Notes: generated from the letters alone by a model not told the origin. DNA of 64,000 nucleotides from Parabacteroides sp. AM08-6 (GCF_003473295.1 NZ_QRMP01000006.1:2441-66440), one strand, 5' to 3'; shown: positions 48,701 to 57,255, counted from the first letter of the stretch. Numbers and translations: made by a program.

Positions 48701-49287
48701 AGCGGAGCCAAATCTTCATTTTCCAACGCCTCAATCTTCTGAATTTCATGTGATGTACGGAAACCATCGAAGAAGTTCACAAAAGGAACACGGGATTTGA
48801 TTGTAGAAAGATGTGCAACACCAGCCAGGTCCATAACCTCCTGTACAGAACCTTCAGCCAACATAGCAAAACCGGTCTGACGGGCAGACATCACATCTTG
48901 ATGGTCACCAAAGATACACAGGGCATGTGAAGCCAATGTACGAGCAGATACATGAAATACGCAAGGAAGCAATTCACCTGCAATCTTGTACATATTCGGT
49001 ATCATCAACAACAAACCCTGCGAAGCAGTATAAGTTGTAGTCAGGGCACCTGCCTGCAACGAACCGTGAACTGCACCGGCAGCACCACCTTCAGATTGCA
49101 TTTCCTGTACCATTACAGTTTCGCCGAAAATATTCTTACGTCCGGCAGCAGCCCATTCGTCTACATATTCAGCCATTGTAGACGATGGTGTGATAGGATA
49201 AATAGCCGCAACTTCACTGAACATATAGGAGATATGTGCAGCAGCTTGGTTACCATCACAGGTTAAAAATTTCTTCTGTTTTGTCAT
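45736..49287 (-). CDS. nifJ: Pyruvate:ferredoxin (flavodoxin) oxidoreductase
   Basis: 1183 residues, the full single-chain PFOR. It oxidises pyruvate to acetyl-CoA and CO2 and reduces ferredoxin, the central step of anaerobic energy metabolism. The N-terminal pyruvate-binding domain starts NQAAAHISYMFSEVAAIYPI. Two 4Fe-4S motifs (CIQCNQCAYVCP and CLGCGNCADICPG), the third-cluster cysteines (CSGCGETPYV) and the thiamine diphosphate site (GGDGASYDIGYGG with VYSNTGGQSS) are all intact. Codons look well conserved, as expected for a highly expressed gene. It starts 30 bp after the ATPase gene, though it probably has its own promoter. Confidence 0.97.
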   Translation of the reverse strand: MTKQKKFLTCDGNQAAAHISYMFSEVAAIYPITPSSTMAEYVDEWAAAGRKNIFGETVMVQEMQSEGGAAGAVHGSLQAGALTTTYTASQGLLLMIPNMYKIAGELLPCVFHVSARTLASHALCIFGDHQDVMSARQTGFAMLAEGSVQEVMDLAGVAHLSTIKSRVPFVNFFDGFRTSHEIQKIEALENEDLAPLIDQKALAEFRARALNPKTPVARGMAENPDHFFQHRESSNSYYEAVPAIVEEYMNELSKITGRKYGLFDYYGAEDAERVIIAMGSVTEAAREAIDYLIAKGEKVGLVSVHLYRPFSAKHFLAAVPKTAKRIAVLDRTKEPGALGEPLYLDVKDCYYGSENAPVIVGGRYGLGSKDTTPAQILSVFENLALPMPKNQFTLGIVDDITFTSLPQKEEIALGGEGMFEAKFYGLGADGTVGANKNSVKIIGDNTNKYCQAYFSYDSKKSGGFTCSHLRFGDHPIRSTYLVNTPNFVACHVQAYLRMYDVTRGLRENGTFLLNTVWNGEELAKHLPNRVKRYFAQKNITVYYINATQIALEIGLGNRTNTILQSAFFRITGVIPVDLAVEQMKKFIVKSYGKKGQDIVDKNNAAVDRGGEYNQLTVDPAWANLPDDEAAANNDPAFINEVVRPINAQDGDLLKVSAFKGIEDGTWYQGTSKYEKRGVAAFVPVWNEANCIQCNQCAYVCPHASIRPFVLNDEEQKGANFAMLDVKAPATMKGMKFRIQVDVLDCLGCGNCADICPGFKGNQALSMAPLESQLAEAANWDYCVANVKTKQSLVDVKSNVKNSQFATPLFEFSGACSGCGETPYVKLISQLFGDREMVANATGCSSIYSGSVPSTPYTTNEKGEGPAWANSLFEDFCEFGLGMELANEKMRERIVKLMNVILESDNAPAEVKSVLSAWIENKEDAEKTKELAPQVEAVIEQGIAAGCKVSPQLKELTHFLVKRSQWIIGGDGASYDIGYGGLDHVIASGKNVNILVLDTEVYSNTGGQSSKATPVGAIAKFAASGKRVRKKDLGLMATTYGYVYVAQIAMGADQAQTLKAIREAEAYDGPSLIIAYAPCINHGLKKGMGKSQAEEKEAVACGYWHLWRYNPALEAEGKNPFILDSKEPDWSKFQDFLKGEVRFASVAKQYPAEAAELFAAAEENAKWRLRSYKRMAAENWAVEE

Positions 49288-49317
49288 AGACTCTTACTAT
49301 TAGTATTTAAAAAAATT

Positions 49318-50496
49318 TCAATACAAAAAGCCAAAAAGCCAAAGCGGGATTAAATTGTCTTCTCCAACCTCAACCTTATCGACTGCATAATACAAATCAG
49401 GATTGTTCTTCACTTTCATGTTTTCTTCAATCCTGAAGTTATATTTCCCATTCACCAGAAAATGAGCGTTCCTACACCCTTCGTTCAGTTTATTATCTTT
49501 CAACAACTGATTATAGAAGAACGATTCGCGCACTGCTTGTATATTAACCTCCATCGGACGGATGGGATACATCAGATTGGAGTTATACATATATACTTTG
49601 GACGGCTTTTTCGGAAATGATTCTCCCACCGGATAAAGTATGTTCACCAAACGGGCATCAGCCAAATACTTGATATAATTCATCACGGTAGCCCGTGACG
49701 TTTCGATATCTTTACTCAACTGGCTTACATTCGGTGTACAAGGAGCTGTCGTAGCCAGCAGATAAAGCAGCTTACGAAGTTTCGGCAAATAGCTTTGCTC
49801 TATTTGTTTAATGTATAACACATCTACTTCCAGCATCATATTCATGGTTTTCAGCAAATTCTCCGAAAAATTGCGTTTCTCCAGAAAAAACGGATAGAAA
49901 CCATGATGCAGATAATCCTGAAAATATGCCATCGGTTTAGCAATCGAACAGATATCTTTCGCTATTTCCTGATGATTAGCCAGTATTTCTTCAAACGAAT
50001 AAGCCGGGAAATTATTACCCGACATCAAATTAAAAAACTCACGAAATGAAAAACCACGCAAGTTATAAGAAACAACCTTTCCCGACAAATCCGGGTTTTC
50101 TTCCTTCAACCGCATTACGGACGAACCGGAAAAGATAATTTTCAAATCCGTAAAATTATCATAACAATAACGAAGCTCTTTCGACCACCCCGAATATTTA
50201 AACACTTGGTCTATCAGCAACACCTTGCCTCCTTTTGCCCTGAATTCAGCGGCAAAGTCAACCAATGTCCGTTCCGTAAAATAAAAATGATTCAAATTGA
50301 TATAAAGGCACTCTTTATTATCCGCCCCAAAATGCTCACGGGCATAATCCAAAAGAAATGTAGTTTTCCCCACTCCGCGAGAACCTTTTATGCCGATTAA
50401 CCGGTCATTCCAGTCAATCTCATCCATAAACCCTCTACGGACAGGCGAATACAAGTGTTCTACCAGATATTTATGTGTTTTAAAGAATGCCTCCAC
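49318..50496 (-). CDS. AAA ATPase (AAA_14/DUF4143 type) with altered Walker B
   Basis: A 392-residue ATPase of the group common in Bacteroidetes and archaea: an N-terminal AAA domain with Walker A GSRGVGKTT (38-46), sensor block IIFSGSS, and a C-terminal DUF4143-like domain with a winged helix (SQLSKDIETSRATVMNYIKYL). The Walker B segment reads VLLIDQV: Gln96 replaces the usual catalytic Glu, and the following His of the common IDEVHKY motif is Phe. ATP binding is likely but hydrolysis may be slow. The role is unknown; many relatives are stand-alone accessory genes. Confidence 0.85.
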   Translation of the reverse strand: MEAFFKTHKYLVEHLYSPVRRGFMDEIDWNDRLIGIKGSRGVGKTTFLLDYAREHFGADNKECLYINLNHFYFTERTLVDFAAEFRAKGGKVLLIDQVFKYSGWSKELRYCYDNFTDLKIIFSGSSVMRLKEENPDLSGKVVSYNLRGFSFREFFNLMSGNNFPAYSFEEILANHQEIAKDICSIAKPMAYFQDYLHHGFYPFFLEKRNFSENLLKTMNMMLEVDVLYIKQIEQSYLPKLRKLLYLLATTAPCTPNVSQLSKDIETSRATVMNYIKYLADARLVNILYPVGESFPKKPSKVYMYNSNLMYPIRPMEVNIQAVRESFFYNQLLKDNKLNEGCRNAHFLVNGKYNFRIEENMKVKNNPDLYYAVDKVEVGEDNLIPLWLFGFLY

Positions 50497-50541
50497 CTTC
50501 TCTTTGGATAATTGAAATATGATATTTGAAAATTACCGGCA

Positions 50542-50549
50542 CAAAGATA
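50542..50549 (-). promoter_or_regulatory. -7 box of the AAA ATPase gene
   Basis: TATCTTTG on the minus strand, 45 bp before the ATG. Confidence 0.5.
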
Positions 50550-50715
50550 AACATCTTATTCATATTTGCAATGCGGAGATTACAATTTTATCCATAAAAA
50601 TTACACTGCAAATTGACAATGTTTCACTTTTTATTTCTAATATCTTCTAAAAGTCTTTTTCAAACACATCATCTCTCTAACGATTTAAAATTCAATTATC
50701 CCTAATGATTAAGAC

Positions 50716-50763
50716 AAAAAAGCTGTGCCAGTAAAGTCATGTTTTTACTGACACAGCCTTTTT
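50716..50763. terminator. Terminator of ilvE
   Basis: A near-perfect stem of about 19 bp with A-tract and T-tract flanks (AAAAAGCTGTGCCAGTAAA with its partner), just past the ilvE stop at 50773. It is strong in both directions. Confidence 0.88.
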
Positions 50764-50772
50764 CTCTATTCG

Positions 50773-51792
50773 TTATTCAATAATTGAAATCCATCCGTAT
50801 AGGTCTGGTTCGTCCCCATATTGGATAGCACGTAGCTTATTATACAGTTTTTCGCAAACAGGACCGGGCTTGCCGTCTTTGGCAATTATATACGATTTAT
50901 TTTCATCCAAATCATCGATTTGTGAAATCGGGGCGATAACGGCAGCTGTCCCACATTCGGCAGCTTCATCGAAAGTCTCTATTTCTTCAAATGGAACCGG
51001 ACGGCATTCTACAGTCATCCCCATGTCGGTAGCCAATTGCTGGATACTCTTATTCGTGATAGAAGGTAATATTGAATGTGACTTGGGAGTGATATAGCTG
51101 TTTCCACGAATACCAAAAAAGTTGGCCGGACCACATTCGTCCAGATATTTCTTTTCTTTCGGATCCAGATATAATACGGCTGCATAACCTTTCGAATGGG
51201 CGATTTCACCGGCCACCAAACTGGCGGCATAGTTACCACCCACTTTAATCGTCCCTGTTCCATAAGGAGCTGCACGGTCGTATTCACGCAGGATACATAC
51301 TTTCGAAGGCTTAAAACCACCTTTGAAATAAGGGCCTACCGGTGTAACAAACACCATGAACATATATTCGGGAGCAGGTTTCACGCCCACCTGAGCACCC
51401 AGACCAATCATCAAAGGACGTATATAAAGAGCCGCACCACTTTCATAAGGAGGGACAAAACGTTCATTCAGTTTTACCACTTTCCGGACAGCCTCTTCGA
51501 ACATTTCAACCGGCAATTCCGCCATTTTGATACCGCGACTGGAAGACTGCATGCGTTTACCGTTCTCATCCATACGGAATACACGGATTTTGCCGTCTTT
51601 TCCCCTAAACGCCTTCAATCCTTCAAACGATTCCTGGCCGTAATGCAAACAAGTAGCTGCCATATGAATATTGATGATTTCAGAAGAACTGACTTCCAAT
51701 TCACCCCATTTTCCATCCCGGTAGTAACACCGCACATTATAGTCTGTCTTCATATAACCAAATGCCAGATCAGACCAATTAATATTTTCCAT
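50773..51792 (-). CDS. ilvE: Branched-chain amino acid aminotransferase
   Basis: A 339-residue fold-type IV PLP enzyme that interconverts Leu, Ile and Val with their 2-oxo acids. The motif YGTGTIKVGGNYAASLVAG contains the PLP lysine, Lys183. The substrate-loop blocks LHYGQESFEGLKAF and RPLMIGLGAQVGV and the phosphate-binding DECGPANFFGI are present. The length is typical of the larger bacterial BCAT group. It is monocistronic. Confidence 0.95.
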   Translation of the reverse strand: MENINWSDLAFGYMKTDYNVRCYYRDGKWGELEVSSSEIINIHMAATCLHYGQESFEGLKAFRGKDGKIRVFRMDENGKRMQSSSRGIKMAELPVEMFEEAVRKVVKLNERFVPPYESGAALYIRPLMIGLGAQVGVKPAPEYMFMVFVTPVGPYFKGGFKPSKVCILREYDRAAPYGTGTIKVGGNYAASLVAGEIAHSKGYAAVLYLDPKEKKYLDECGPANFFGIRGNSYITPKSHSILPSITNKSIQQLATDMGMTVECRPVPFEEIETFDEAAECGTAAVIAPISQIDDLDENKSYIIAKDGKPGPVCEKLYNKLRAIQYGDEPDLYGWISIIE

Positions 51793-51819
51793 TTTTTGTC
51801 GTAATTAGATTATTGCACG

Positions 51820-51827
51820 CAAAGATA
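51820..51827 (-). promoter_or_regulatory. -7 box of ilvE
   Basis: TATCTTTG on the minus strand, 27 bp before the ATG. Confidence 0.5.
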
Positions 51828-51928
51828 TTAATAAAACAACAGATTGAAACAAAAAAGCCACTAAAAGATAATAAGCTGTCAGTAAAAGTAAAAGACAACC
51901 TCATCCATTCAAATAGAACATCTCCATG

Positions 51929-54148
51929 CTATTTGACAGATTCCGCACCTTTCCAATGGTAACACAATATTTTTGCAAACGCATTTTCCTCCTGCAAAAT
52001 GAGGTAAGAACCATCCGGCTGACGGCATGCATTAATCGAATAATTAAAATCGCACCATCCACTTTGCTTATGTACACTTTCTCCGGGTTCAATACGGCCA
52101 ATAAAATCACCTGTCACACGGTCATACACAGTAATCCATCCATTTCTTGCCAATGCCACAAAGATATAATCACCTTCAACCGTAAAAGCTTTTGCATTCG
52201 TGAAATCCTTTCCCGAACCGTCTTCTATGTGAAAAGGTATATACAACAACATATCCGGTTTCCAATCATCAAAAGACAAGGCCCCTGTTTCCAAACGTTT
52301 CATAAAATTAGAACAACGGGCAATGGTACTTCCCAAAGCCCACCAAGTATCATGTTGGTCCTGGGCCTTAGGAGAAAAACCGGCTAAATATAATTCATCT
52401 TTCTCCGGATCATAATATATCCGTTTAGCATCCTGAAAACCTTTTGGTAGAGGGATAAGTCGAGGCTCTTCATATACAGGAATCCCTTTTTCATTCAATT
52501 CTTTCAATTTCCACAAGAAAAAACCATGTTGCCGGGTTCCACGCCACATATTCCCCGCATGGTCAATAAAAAAACTCATCGAATATTGATTCGGCTCTAC
52601 AACAGAATGAAATTCTTCCGGTTGCTTGTAACCATCGGCATTCCGGTCAACCCAAAGAGACAATGGATGTTTCTTATCCGGATTTCCGTTTTGTATGGAT
52701 AAACAAGGTATTGCAACATATCCATATTGTTCCTGATTAAAGCGATATCCGGCCAACATGCCTCCATACATATCGGAAACAAACAAAAAGCTCTTACCTT
52801 GAATATTTCGTTTAAATACAGATGTGATAAAAGCTCCATTTTTTTTCACGCGTTCATCTCCCGGAAACAAAAAAGGGTCGGCTGTATAAGCAATCAATTG
52901 GTCTATTCGACTCCCTTCTTTGGAGAAATCTATTTGATGTATTTTTTCCGGAGAATAAAAACAGGTAGTATTTACACGGTCAAAATCAGCTGTTGCAGTA
53001 AATATCAGCCCCTCCATTTTCCATAAAAGGGATTTATCTTTTTCCTGATACGCTTCAAGAACCGCACCTCTCCCTCCACTTACGCTCGTATTGGCAATAT
53101 AAATATTCCCTTTATCATCTACTCCCGTTGCACACGGACCACTAAAACGGCAAGGACCGGCCGCTCCGGGAATAAATTCTTTTGTACGGGAAAACACACC
53201 ACCTTTAACCCCGAAGGAGCCTGCAAACCTCGGCTTCTTATAAATATCATCATAAATCATGATATTCAAATCTTTCCCTCTATTAGGCAACAATAGACGT
53301 TCTTTTCGAAGGTCAATAGTAAACGAAACAGCCTCCGCTTCGGGAGGAACAGTCAAAGATTGAGGTAATAATTTACCGTTCATAGCTTCCATACGCACGA
53401 TTTCTTTCCCACGCATCATCCATAAAGCTTTTTTATTGTCTGCATAAATGAGCCCCACTCCCCCTTTCACAGGATACCCTTTCAAATACGTCATCGTTTT
53501 TGAGTTATAGATTTTGATTGAGTCCGGAATCCGTTCACTTTCAATTCCTTTCACAGCTACATATAGCAAACCGTCCATTATAGCCAGCCCCTCCAGCGAA
53601 CGCTCTTTCTCGCTGCAAACAATGAGCATATCCCCTTTATAGCCATAACCACCTTTAAAAGGAGCCCCTTTCCCCGTCTTTATATCATAGCGGCGCACTG
53701 TTTTCCATTCAATCTGTTTGTCACAAGGAGGAAATTGGGGTTTATTATTGATATTCAGTTCATTGTTTCCCCCATCACAACCATGCTGCGTTAACAATTG
53801 ATAAACATATTGTTCGTCCAAAACAACCGCATTTCCGGAAAAACGTCCCCATCCGCCCGTACCGGAACCTTCCGGACGACTGATTAGTTTACCATCCTTA
53901 AAAACAGCAACATTTGTTCCCCCTTCATCCCAACTACAGATAGTAGCAGCCGTTCCGTCGGGAAGGACATACATGTTCAACATATCATGAGGAATATGAG
54001 ACTCTTCATATCCGCCATCATTGGCAATCCAGGAAGTTGTATAATTAGTAAGTTTAGCGCTTTCTCCATCTACATTTTCTACTAATTGAGAAAACGTAGG
54101 TAGATACATCCAAGAAAGTAATAATATTATCAAAAAGTTTCTTTTCAT
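51929..54148 (-). CDS. Secreted beta-propeller-like protein, unknown function
   Basis: 739 residues with a signal peptide (MKRNFLIILLLSWMYLPTFS, cleaved near residue 20) and no lipobox. The body is made of repeated beta-rich units with GNIYIANTS, ADNKKALWM, YVAVKG-like and LYLAGFSP strands, as in NHL or SMP-30-type propellers. I cannot assign a catalytic site. The C-terminal part has a motif pair (FTVEGDYIFVAL, ITVYDRVTG) like a last blade. The gene follows the glycerophosphodiesterase gene by 20 bp, so both are probably made together and act outside the inner membrane. Confidence 0.75.
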   Translation of the reverse strand: MKRNFLIILLLSWMYLPTFSQLVENVDGESAKLTNYTTSWIANDGGYEESHIPHDMLNMYVLPDGTAATICSWDEGGTNVAVFKDGKLISRPEGSGTGGWGRFSGNAVVLDEQYVYQLLTQHGCDGGNNELNINNKPQFPPCDKQIEWKTVRRYDIKTGKGAPFKGGYGYKGDMLIVCSEKERSLEGLAIMDGLLYVAVKGIESERIPDSIKIYNSKTMTYLKGYPVKGGVGLIYADNKKALWMMRGKEIVRMEAMNGKLLPQSLTVPPEAEAVSFTIDLRKERLLLPNRGKDLNIMIYDDIYKKPRFAGSFGVKGGVFSRTKEFIPGAAGPCRFSGPCATGVDDKGNIYIANTSVSGGRGAVLEAYQEKDKSLLWKMEGLIFTATADFDRVNTTCFYSPEKIHQIDFSKEGSRIDQLIAYTADPFLFPGDERVKKNGAFITSVFKRNIQGKSFLFVSDMYGGMLAGYRFNQEQYGYVAIPCLSIQNGNPDKKHPLSLWVDRNADGYKQPEEFHSVVEPNQYSMSFFIDHAGNMWRGTRQHGFFLWKLKELNEKGIPVYEEPRLIPLPKGFQDAKRIYYDPEKDELYLAGFSPKAQDQHDTWWALGSTIARCSNFMKRLETGALSFDDWKPDMLLYIPFHIEDGSGKDFTNAKAFTVEGDYIFVALARNGWITVYDRVTGDFIGRIEPGESVHKQSGWCDFNYSINACRQPDGSYLILQEENAFAKILCYHWKGAESVK

Positions 54149-54168
54149 ACATTCTATACTTTATTCGA

Positions 54169-54999
54169 TTAATATTTTACTCGTATCCACGGAACCTTTT
54201 CTTCAATCCATTTTTTCAATGATACCGGGACATCAGTGCACATATAATCACAACCCAAATACGCCCCCAACATAAAATCTTCAACAGATTGCCCCGGCCA
54301 TAGACTAACAATCAGCCCTTCTTTATGCGCTTTTTGAACACTCTCACGGCTCGTTCCATTCATTGTCGCGCCTAATCGCTTTATTCCGACAGTTTTACAA
54401 AGAGCTATTGTTTCCGCATTACAAGGTTTCGAAGTTATTAAAAGCAAATCAACTCCAGGATAATTCGATTGAAGGTAACGTAAGGCACGATAATCGCTTG
54501 AAGTAAAGACGTAAAGAGCATCAGCCGGCTTTTTTGCCATCACCTTTTTATATAGCTTGTCACAATACTCAGCAAGACGCTCCTCCGGATAGAGTGATTC
54601 GGGATTTGTTTTCATCTCAAACTCAACATATAAACCCTGCTTATCTTGTAAAAAATCAAGCAGTTCATCCAAAAACAACATTTTATTCCCCTGCTTCGTT
54701 TTCAACTGCATAATATCCGCCTTCGTTTGCTTCTCTACAGCTCCTTTCCCATTGGTTGTACGTTCCAAGGAACTGTCATGCGTAACCACCAACTCACCAT
54801 CTTCAGTCATTCGTATATCCGTTTCAAAACCGCAATAACCGGCATCATAACTGGCTTGAAAAGCCTGCATTGTGTTCTCGTCATATTCCATCCGTCCACC
54901 ACGATGTGAAAACAAACGTATTTCCTGAGTTTGCCCGAATGCCTGAAAAGCAGCCAACAGGGCCACAACTATTAAGAACAATCGAAGTATTTTCATCAC
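54169..54999 (-). CDS. Secreted glycerophosphodiester phosphodiesterase
   Basis: A 276-residue GDPD-family enzyme with a signal peptide (cleavage near FGQTQ, residue 23). The catalytic pattern is intact: HRGG (His32), ENT, FETDIR (Glu59, Asp61) and VVTHD (His74). It should hydrolyse glycerophosphodiesters such as deacylated phospholipids to glycerol 3-phosphate and an alcohol in the periplasm. It leads a two-gene unit with the propeller protein gene. Confidence 0.92.
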   Translation of the reverse strand: MMKILRLFLIVVALLAAFQAFGQTQEIRLFSHRGGRMEYDENTMQAFQASYDAGYCGFETDIRMTEDGELVVTHDSSLERTTNGKGAVEKQTKADIMQLKTKQGNKMLFLDELLDFLQDKQGLYVEFEMKTNPESLYPEERLAEYCDKLYKKVMAKKPADALYVFTSSDYRALRYLQSNYPGVDLLLITSKPCNAETIALCKTVGIKRLGATMNGTSRESVQKAHKEGLIVSLWPGQSVEDFMLGAYLGCDYMCTDVPVSLKKWIEEKVPWIRVKY

Positions 55000-55026
55000 T
55001 CTAAATTAGTTTAAGTTTATACAATT

Positions 55027-55131
55027 CTATTCGTTACACGCTCCTCCTACACTTTTTATTTCGAACCGACTCGGCAAATTTAGCAAATTATATGTAACCG
55101 ATGATATTCCACGGTTCAAATCTTTAGTCAT
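55027..55131 (-). pseudogene. Rhs core remnant, 34 codons
   Basis: From ATG 55131 the frame reads MTKDLNRGISSVTYNLLNLP and ends ACNE plus stop. It matches the displaced Rhs module (60000-60080), with only scattered base changes over about 70 bp, and then loses similarity. It is the left-most trace of the Rhs locus. I see no gene in the flanking 55132-55290. Confidence 0.8.
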
Positions 55132-55290
55132 AAAACAATAATACACGAATCACCAACATTAAGAATATCAGTACAATAACATCACTAACACATTGATTTT
55201 ATCAAGAAAAAAAATCGCCAACACAAATTAGCAGAACTATTCCGCTAATTTCACATCTTTCAATTGCTCAAATAAAACGATAGAATTTGA

Positions 55291-55755
55291 TTAAAAAAAC
55301 AAATTACCATCCAATTTAATATTTAAATATTCCTCAATCTCATTTTCTTCTACAAGAATAATACTTTTGTAATCATTTCTTTTATTATCAACAATAGATA
55401 GATATGTAAAATGTTCACCGGGAGAAATACGATGCAAAAAAGTTCTGTCAATATAGGAAACTGTATCTAAAACAGTAACATTATCCGTCATTAATGAAAA
55501 CAACGAAAAATCGCCATTTTTCCGTATAAAATAATCATGAATCAAATATTTTTTACTTCTACTATTTAAACCATCATCAACCAACCATGTTATATAGTTT
55601 TTTTGTTCATTATTGATAATAACAAACTTTTTTATAGAGACAAATTCATCTTCACTATTTCTATAACAATAAGTTAAAGTATCTATTTCTATTTTATCTT
55701 GAGAAAATAGACACAAATTATTCATCATCAACAATAAGAATATTATTTTTTTCAT
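55291..55755 (-). CDS. Secreted 154-residue protein, immunity-like
   Basis: A signal peptide (MKKIIFLLLMMNNLCLFSQ) is followed by a compact, mostly beta-strand domain with no known motif. Its ATG overlaps the TGA of an upstream broken immunity-like gene (ATGA), a translational-coupling arrangement. Because it lies in the Rhs graveyard, between Rhs remnants, I infer a former immunity or accessory protein that works in the periplasm. The composition is very AT-rich, like the other tip and immunity genes here. Confidence 0.6.
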   Translation of the reverse strand: MKKIIFLLLMMNNLCLFSQDKIEIDTLTYCYRNSEDEFVSIKKFVIINNEQKNYITWLVDDGLNSRSKKYLIHDYFIRKNGDFSLFSLMTDNVTVLDTVSYIDRTFLHRISPGEHFTYLSIVDNKRNDYKSIILVEENEIEEYLNIKLDGNLFF

Positions 55756-56052
55756 CTATTCATATTTTTAATAGTTTCTTTTTTCGTATCAATAATCATA
55801 CCCTTTAATACCATATTAGTTTCTTCACTATTTACTATTTGATGAGATACACGTTCATAATCGCCCCTATCCCGTAAATAAAGCAAAGCATGACTATTCG
55901 CAGAACCTTAAATCGGTTTATCTGAAATTACGATGTTTGCATATATAACAGAATCCTTAAAAGAAATTATTTTCATATTCTGGAGTATTCAGTCTTATAT
56001 TTACTAATACTATTAACAACGCAAACAATAACACTTTATAACGTTTTCTCAT
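55753..56052 (-). pseudogene. Broken copy of an immunity-like gene (paralogue of 56215-56754)
   Basis: From ATG 56052 a frame encodes a membrane or signal segment (MRKRYKVLLFALLIVLVNI) and soon stops. A shifted frame then reads MKIISFKDSVIYANIVISDK. It matches the intact paralogue's MKTIPFSDSIYSPRC and FSDKPIN in order. A third stretch continues to a TGA that overlaps the next ATG. At least two lesions make this a pseudogene. Confidence 0.65.
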
Positions 56053-56071
56053 ATTTTGCAAACTCATTTTT

Positions 56072-56106
56072 CCGTTTTTTAGTCGCCATTGGAAGAGGCC
56101 ATAATG
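56072..56106. repeat. 35-bp repeat, copy 1, before an immunity-like gene
   Basis: 32 of 35 bases match 58252-58286. On the minus strand one frame reads HYGLFQWRLKNG here and HYGLFPWRLKNG there, and two of the three changes are silent in that frame. It is probably the conserved C-terminal end of a lost toxin tip directly preceding an immunity start. Confidence 0.6.
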
Positions 56107-56160
56107 TCGCTACCTATCACGGGAGAACTACATGCAGCTTCGCCCCATCAGTGCCACAAA
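56107..56160 (-). pseudogene. Rhs core fragment with internal deletion
   Basis: Two pieces of the Rhs core (GTDGAKL and PVIGS) are fused with loss of about 30 bp that are present in the displaced module (59888-59965). The joint falls at a short GTTC repeat in that module, suggesting slippage. Confidence 0.6.
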
Positions 56161-56214
56161 ACTAATTCGTAAAAAAACAAAACATCTCAATGCTATAAAG
56201 TCTGTTTCCTTATA

Positions 56215-56754
56215 TCACTTTTTCATCTTAATAAATAGATGCTTTATATAATCGGTTTCAATTGGTTGCATTTTTACAAAAAGACTATCTTCCAGGCTTT
56301 TTAAGAGAACCTCCTCAAAATGTCCCCACATGTCAATCTCAAGCATTACAATAAAAGGATGTAAATTATGTTTTTCTTTTTCTTGCAAAGCTTGCACTTC
56401 TTCTCCCGAATCTTGTATTATATCATATTTGCTTGTATTTTTCCTCACAAAACTATTTCCTTCAATATAAATTCTATTCATATTTCTTGTATCAAAAGTA
56501 AATCTTGTATAATAAAAACCGACTCCTTTATAAATAGTAACATAATCCATACTATCTGCATAATTATTAATCGGCTTATCTGAAAATACTATCTTTGCAC
56601 ACCTAGGACTATAGATAGAATCACTAAAAGGAATTGTCTTCATATATAATCCCAAATCTTCAATATAATATTGATTACTACTCCCTGGATAAGTCCAGAT
56701 GTAGATATTATATATAAAAAACAAAACAAATGCTGCTCCAATTATTTTCTTCAT
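56215..56754 (-). CDS. Immunity-like protein, 179 residues, membrane-anchored
   Basis: One N-terminal hydrophobic segment (IIGAAFVLFFIYNIYIW, about 4-20), then an exported domain of about 155 residues without recognised motifs. It starts 7 bp after the stop of a toxin-tip remnant (56762-56876), the classic toxin-then-immunity order of Rhs cassettes. A broken paralogue lies at 55753-56052. I infer a periplasmic immunity protein for a toxin whose gene is now mostly gone. Confidence 0.6.
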   Translation of the reverse strand: MKKIIGAAFVLFFIYNIYIWTYPGSSNQYYIEDLGLYMKTIPFSDSIYSPRCAKIVFSDKPINNYADSMDYVTIYKGVGFYYTRFTFDTRNMNRIYIEGNSFVRKNTSKYDIIQDSGEEVQALQEKEKHNLHPFIVMLEIDMWGHFEEVLLKSLEDSLFVKMQPIETDYIKHLFIKMKK

Positions 56755-56761
56755 AATTAAC

Positions 56762-56876
56762 CTATTTTCTTATATAACCTGTCATTAATCTACGTTTCCC
56801 AAGCATGAATCCATAATATTGAGCATATTGAGAAGAAAGACCATCTATAGCTGAAAAATCTCCTTCCTGCATTTTT
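56762..56876 (-). pseudogene. Toxin-tip C-terminal remnant fused to Rhs core
   Basis: Directly after an Rhs core piece (the NLL of SVTYNLL) the frame enters a non-Rhs sequence, MQEGDFSAIDGLSSQYAQYY continuing to MTGYIRK and a stop. It is the end of a third kind of tip, joined to the core by deletion, and it precedes the immunity-like gene by 7 bp. Confidence 0.6.
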
Positions 56877-57135
56877 AGCAAATTATATGTAACTGATGAT
56901 ATTCCGCGGTTCAAATCTTTAGTCATATTTCCGTTTCCATCATAAGCATATTCCGTGTCTGGTTCGTATAATTCTTAAAATCATGAGAAAAGGCATAAGA
57001 GACATTCGACGCCGCATCGCTGACGGATATTATCCGGTTTCCATCATAACCGACTGTCAGATTGTCGATTTGACCGTATCCGCTGCTGCCGGTCATCCCG
57101 TTGCGCTGGATGACGGTAGGAGTCATGCTTGTCAT
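56877..57135 (-). pseudogene. Displaced Rhs core fragment with frameshift
   Basis: About 260 bp, roughly 95% identical by eye to 60016-60290 of the displaced module. It opens with ACAAGCATG like the other module but has lost four bases shortly after, and a second lesion near 56955 (CCGTGTCTGG against CCGTACTCTGG) breaks the frame. Confidence 0.8.
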
Positions 57136-57246
57136 TTAATGTCTTAAAAAGACATTTTCATTTTCATCCATAAAGGCTATTATATAACAAGTAGATGTTT
57201 CCATTCTAGTTTTATCTGGAGTTTTTACATCAAATGAAATATGGGT
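57136..57246 (-). pseudogene. Remnant of a second metallopeptidase tip (C-terminal 30 residues)
   Basis: The frame reads VKTPDKTRMETSTCYIIAFM and MDENENVFLRH, then a stop at 57136. The full-length Rhs protein ends with IKTPDKTRIETSTCYMIVSM and MDENRNVFFKTF. An older copy of the same tip, cut short at both ends, thus lies directly before another Rhs core piece, with no immunity gene left between them. Confidence 0.75.
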
Positions 57247-57255
57247 GCTTTCTGT

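Noticed and set aside
45736..50496. PFOR and AAA ATPase as a functional operon
   Set aside because: They are 30 bp apart on one strand, but the functions are unrelated and PFOR is normally expressed alone; the closeness is probably chance.
56923..57135. 70-residue frame as a separate small gene
   Set aside because: It is a frameshifted piece of the Rhs core, and its start is only the junction codon.
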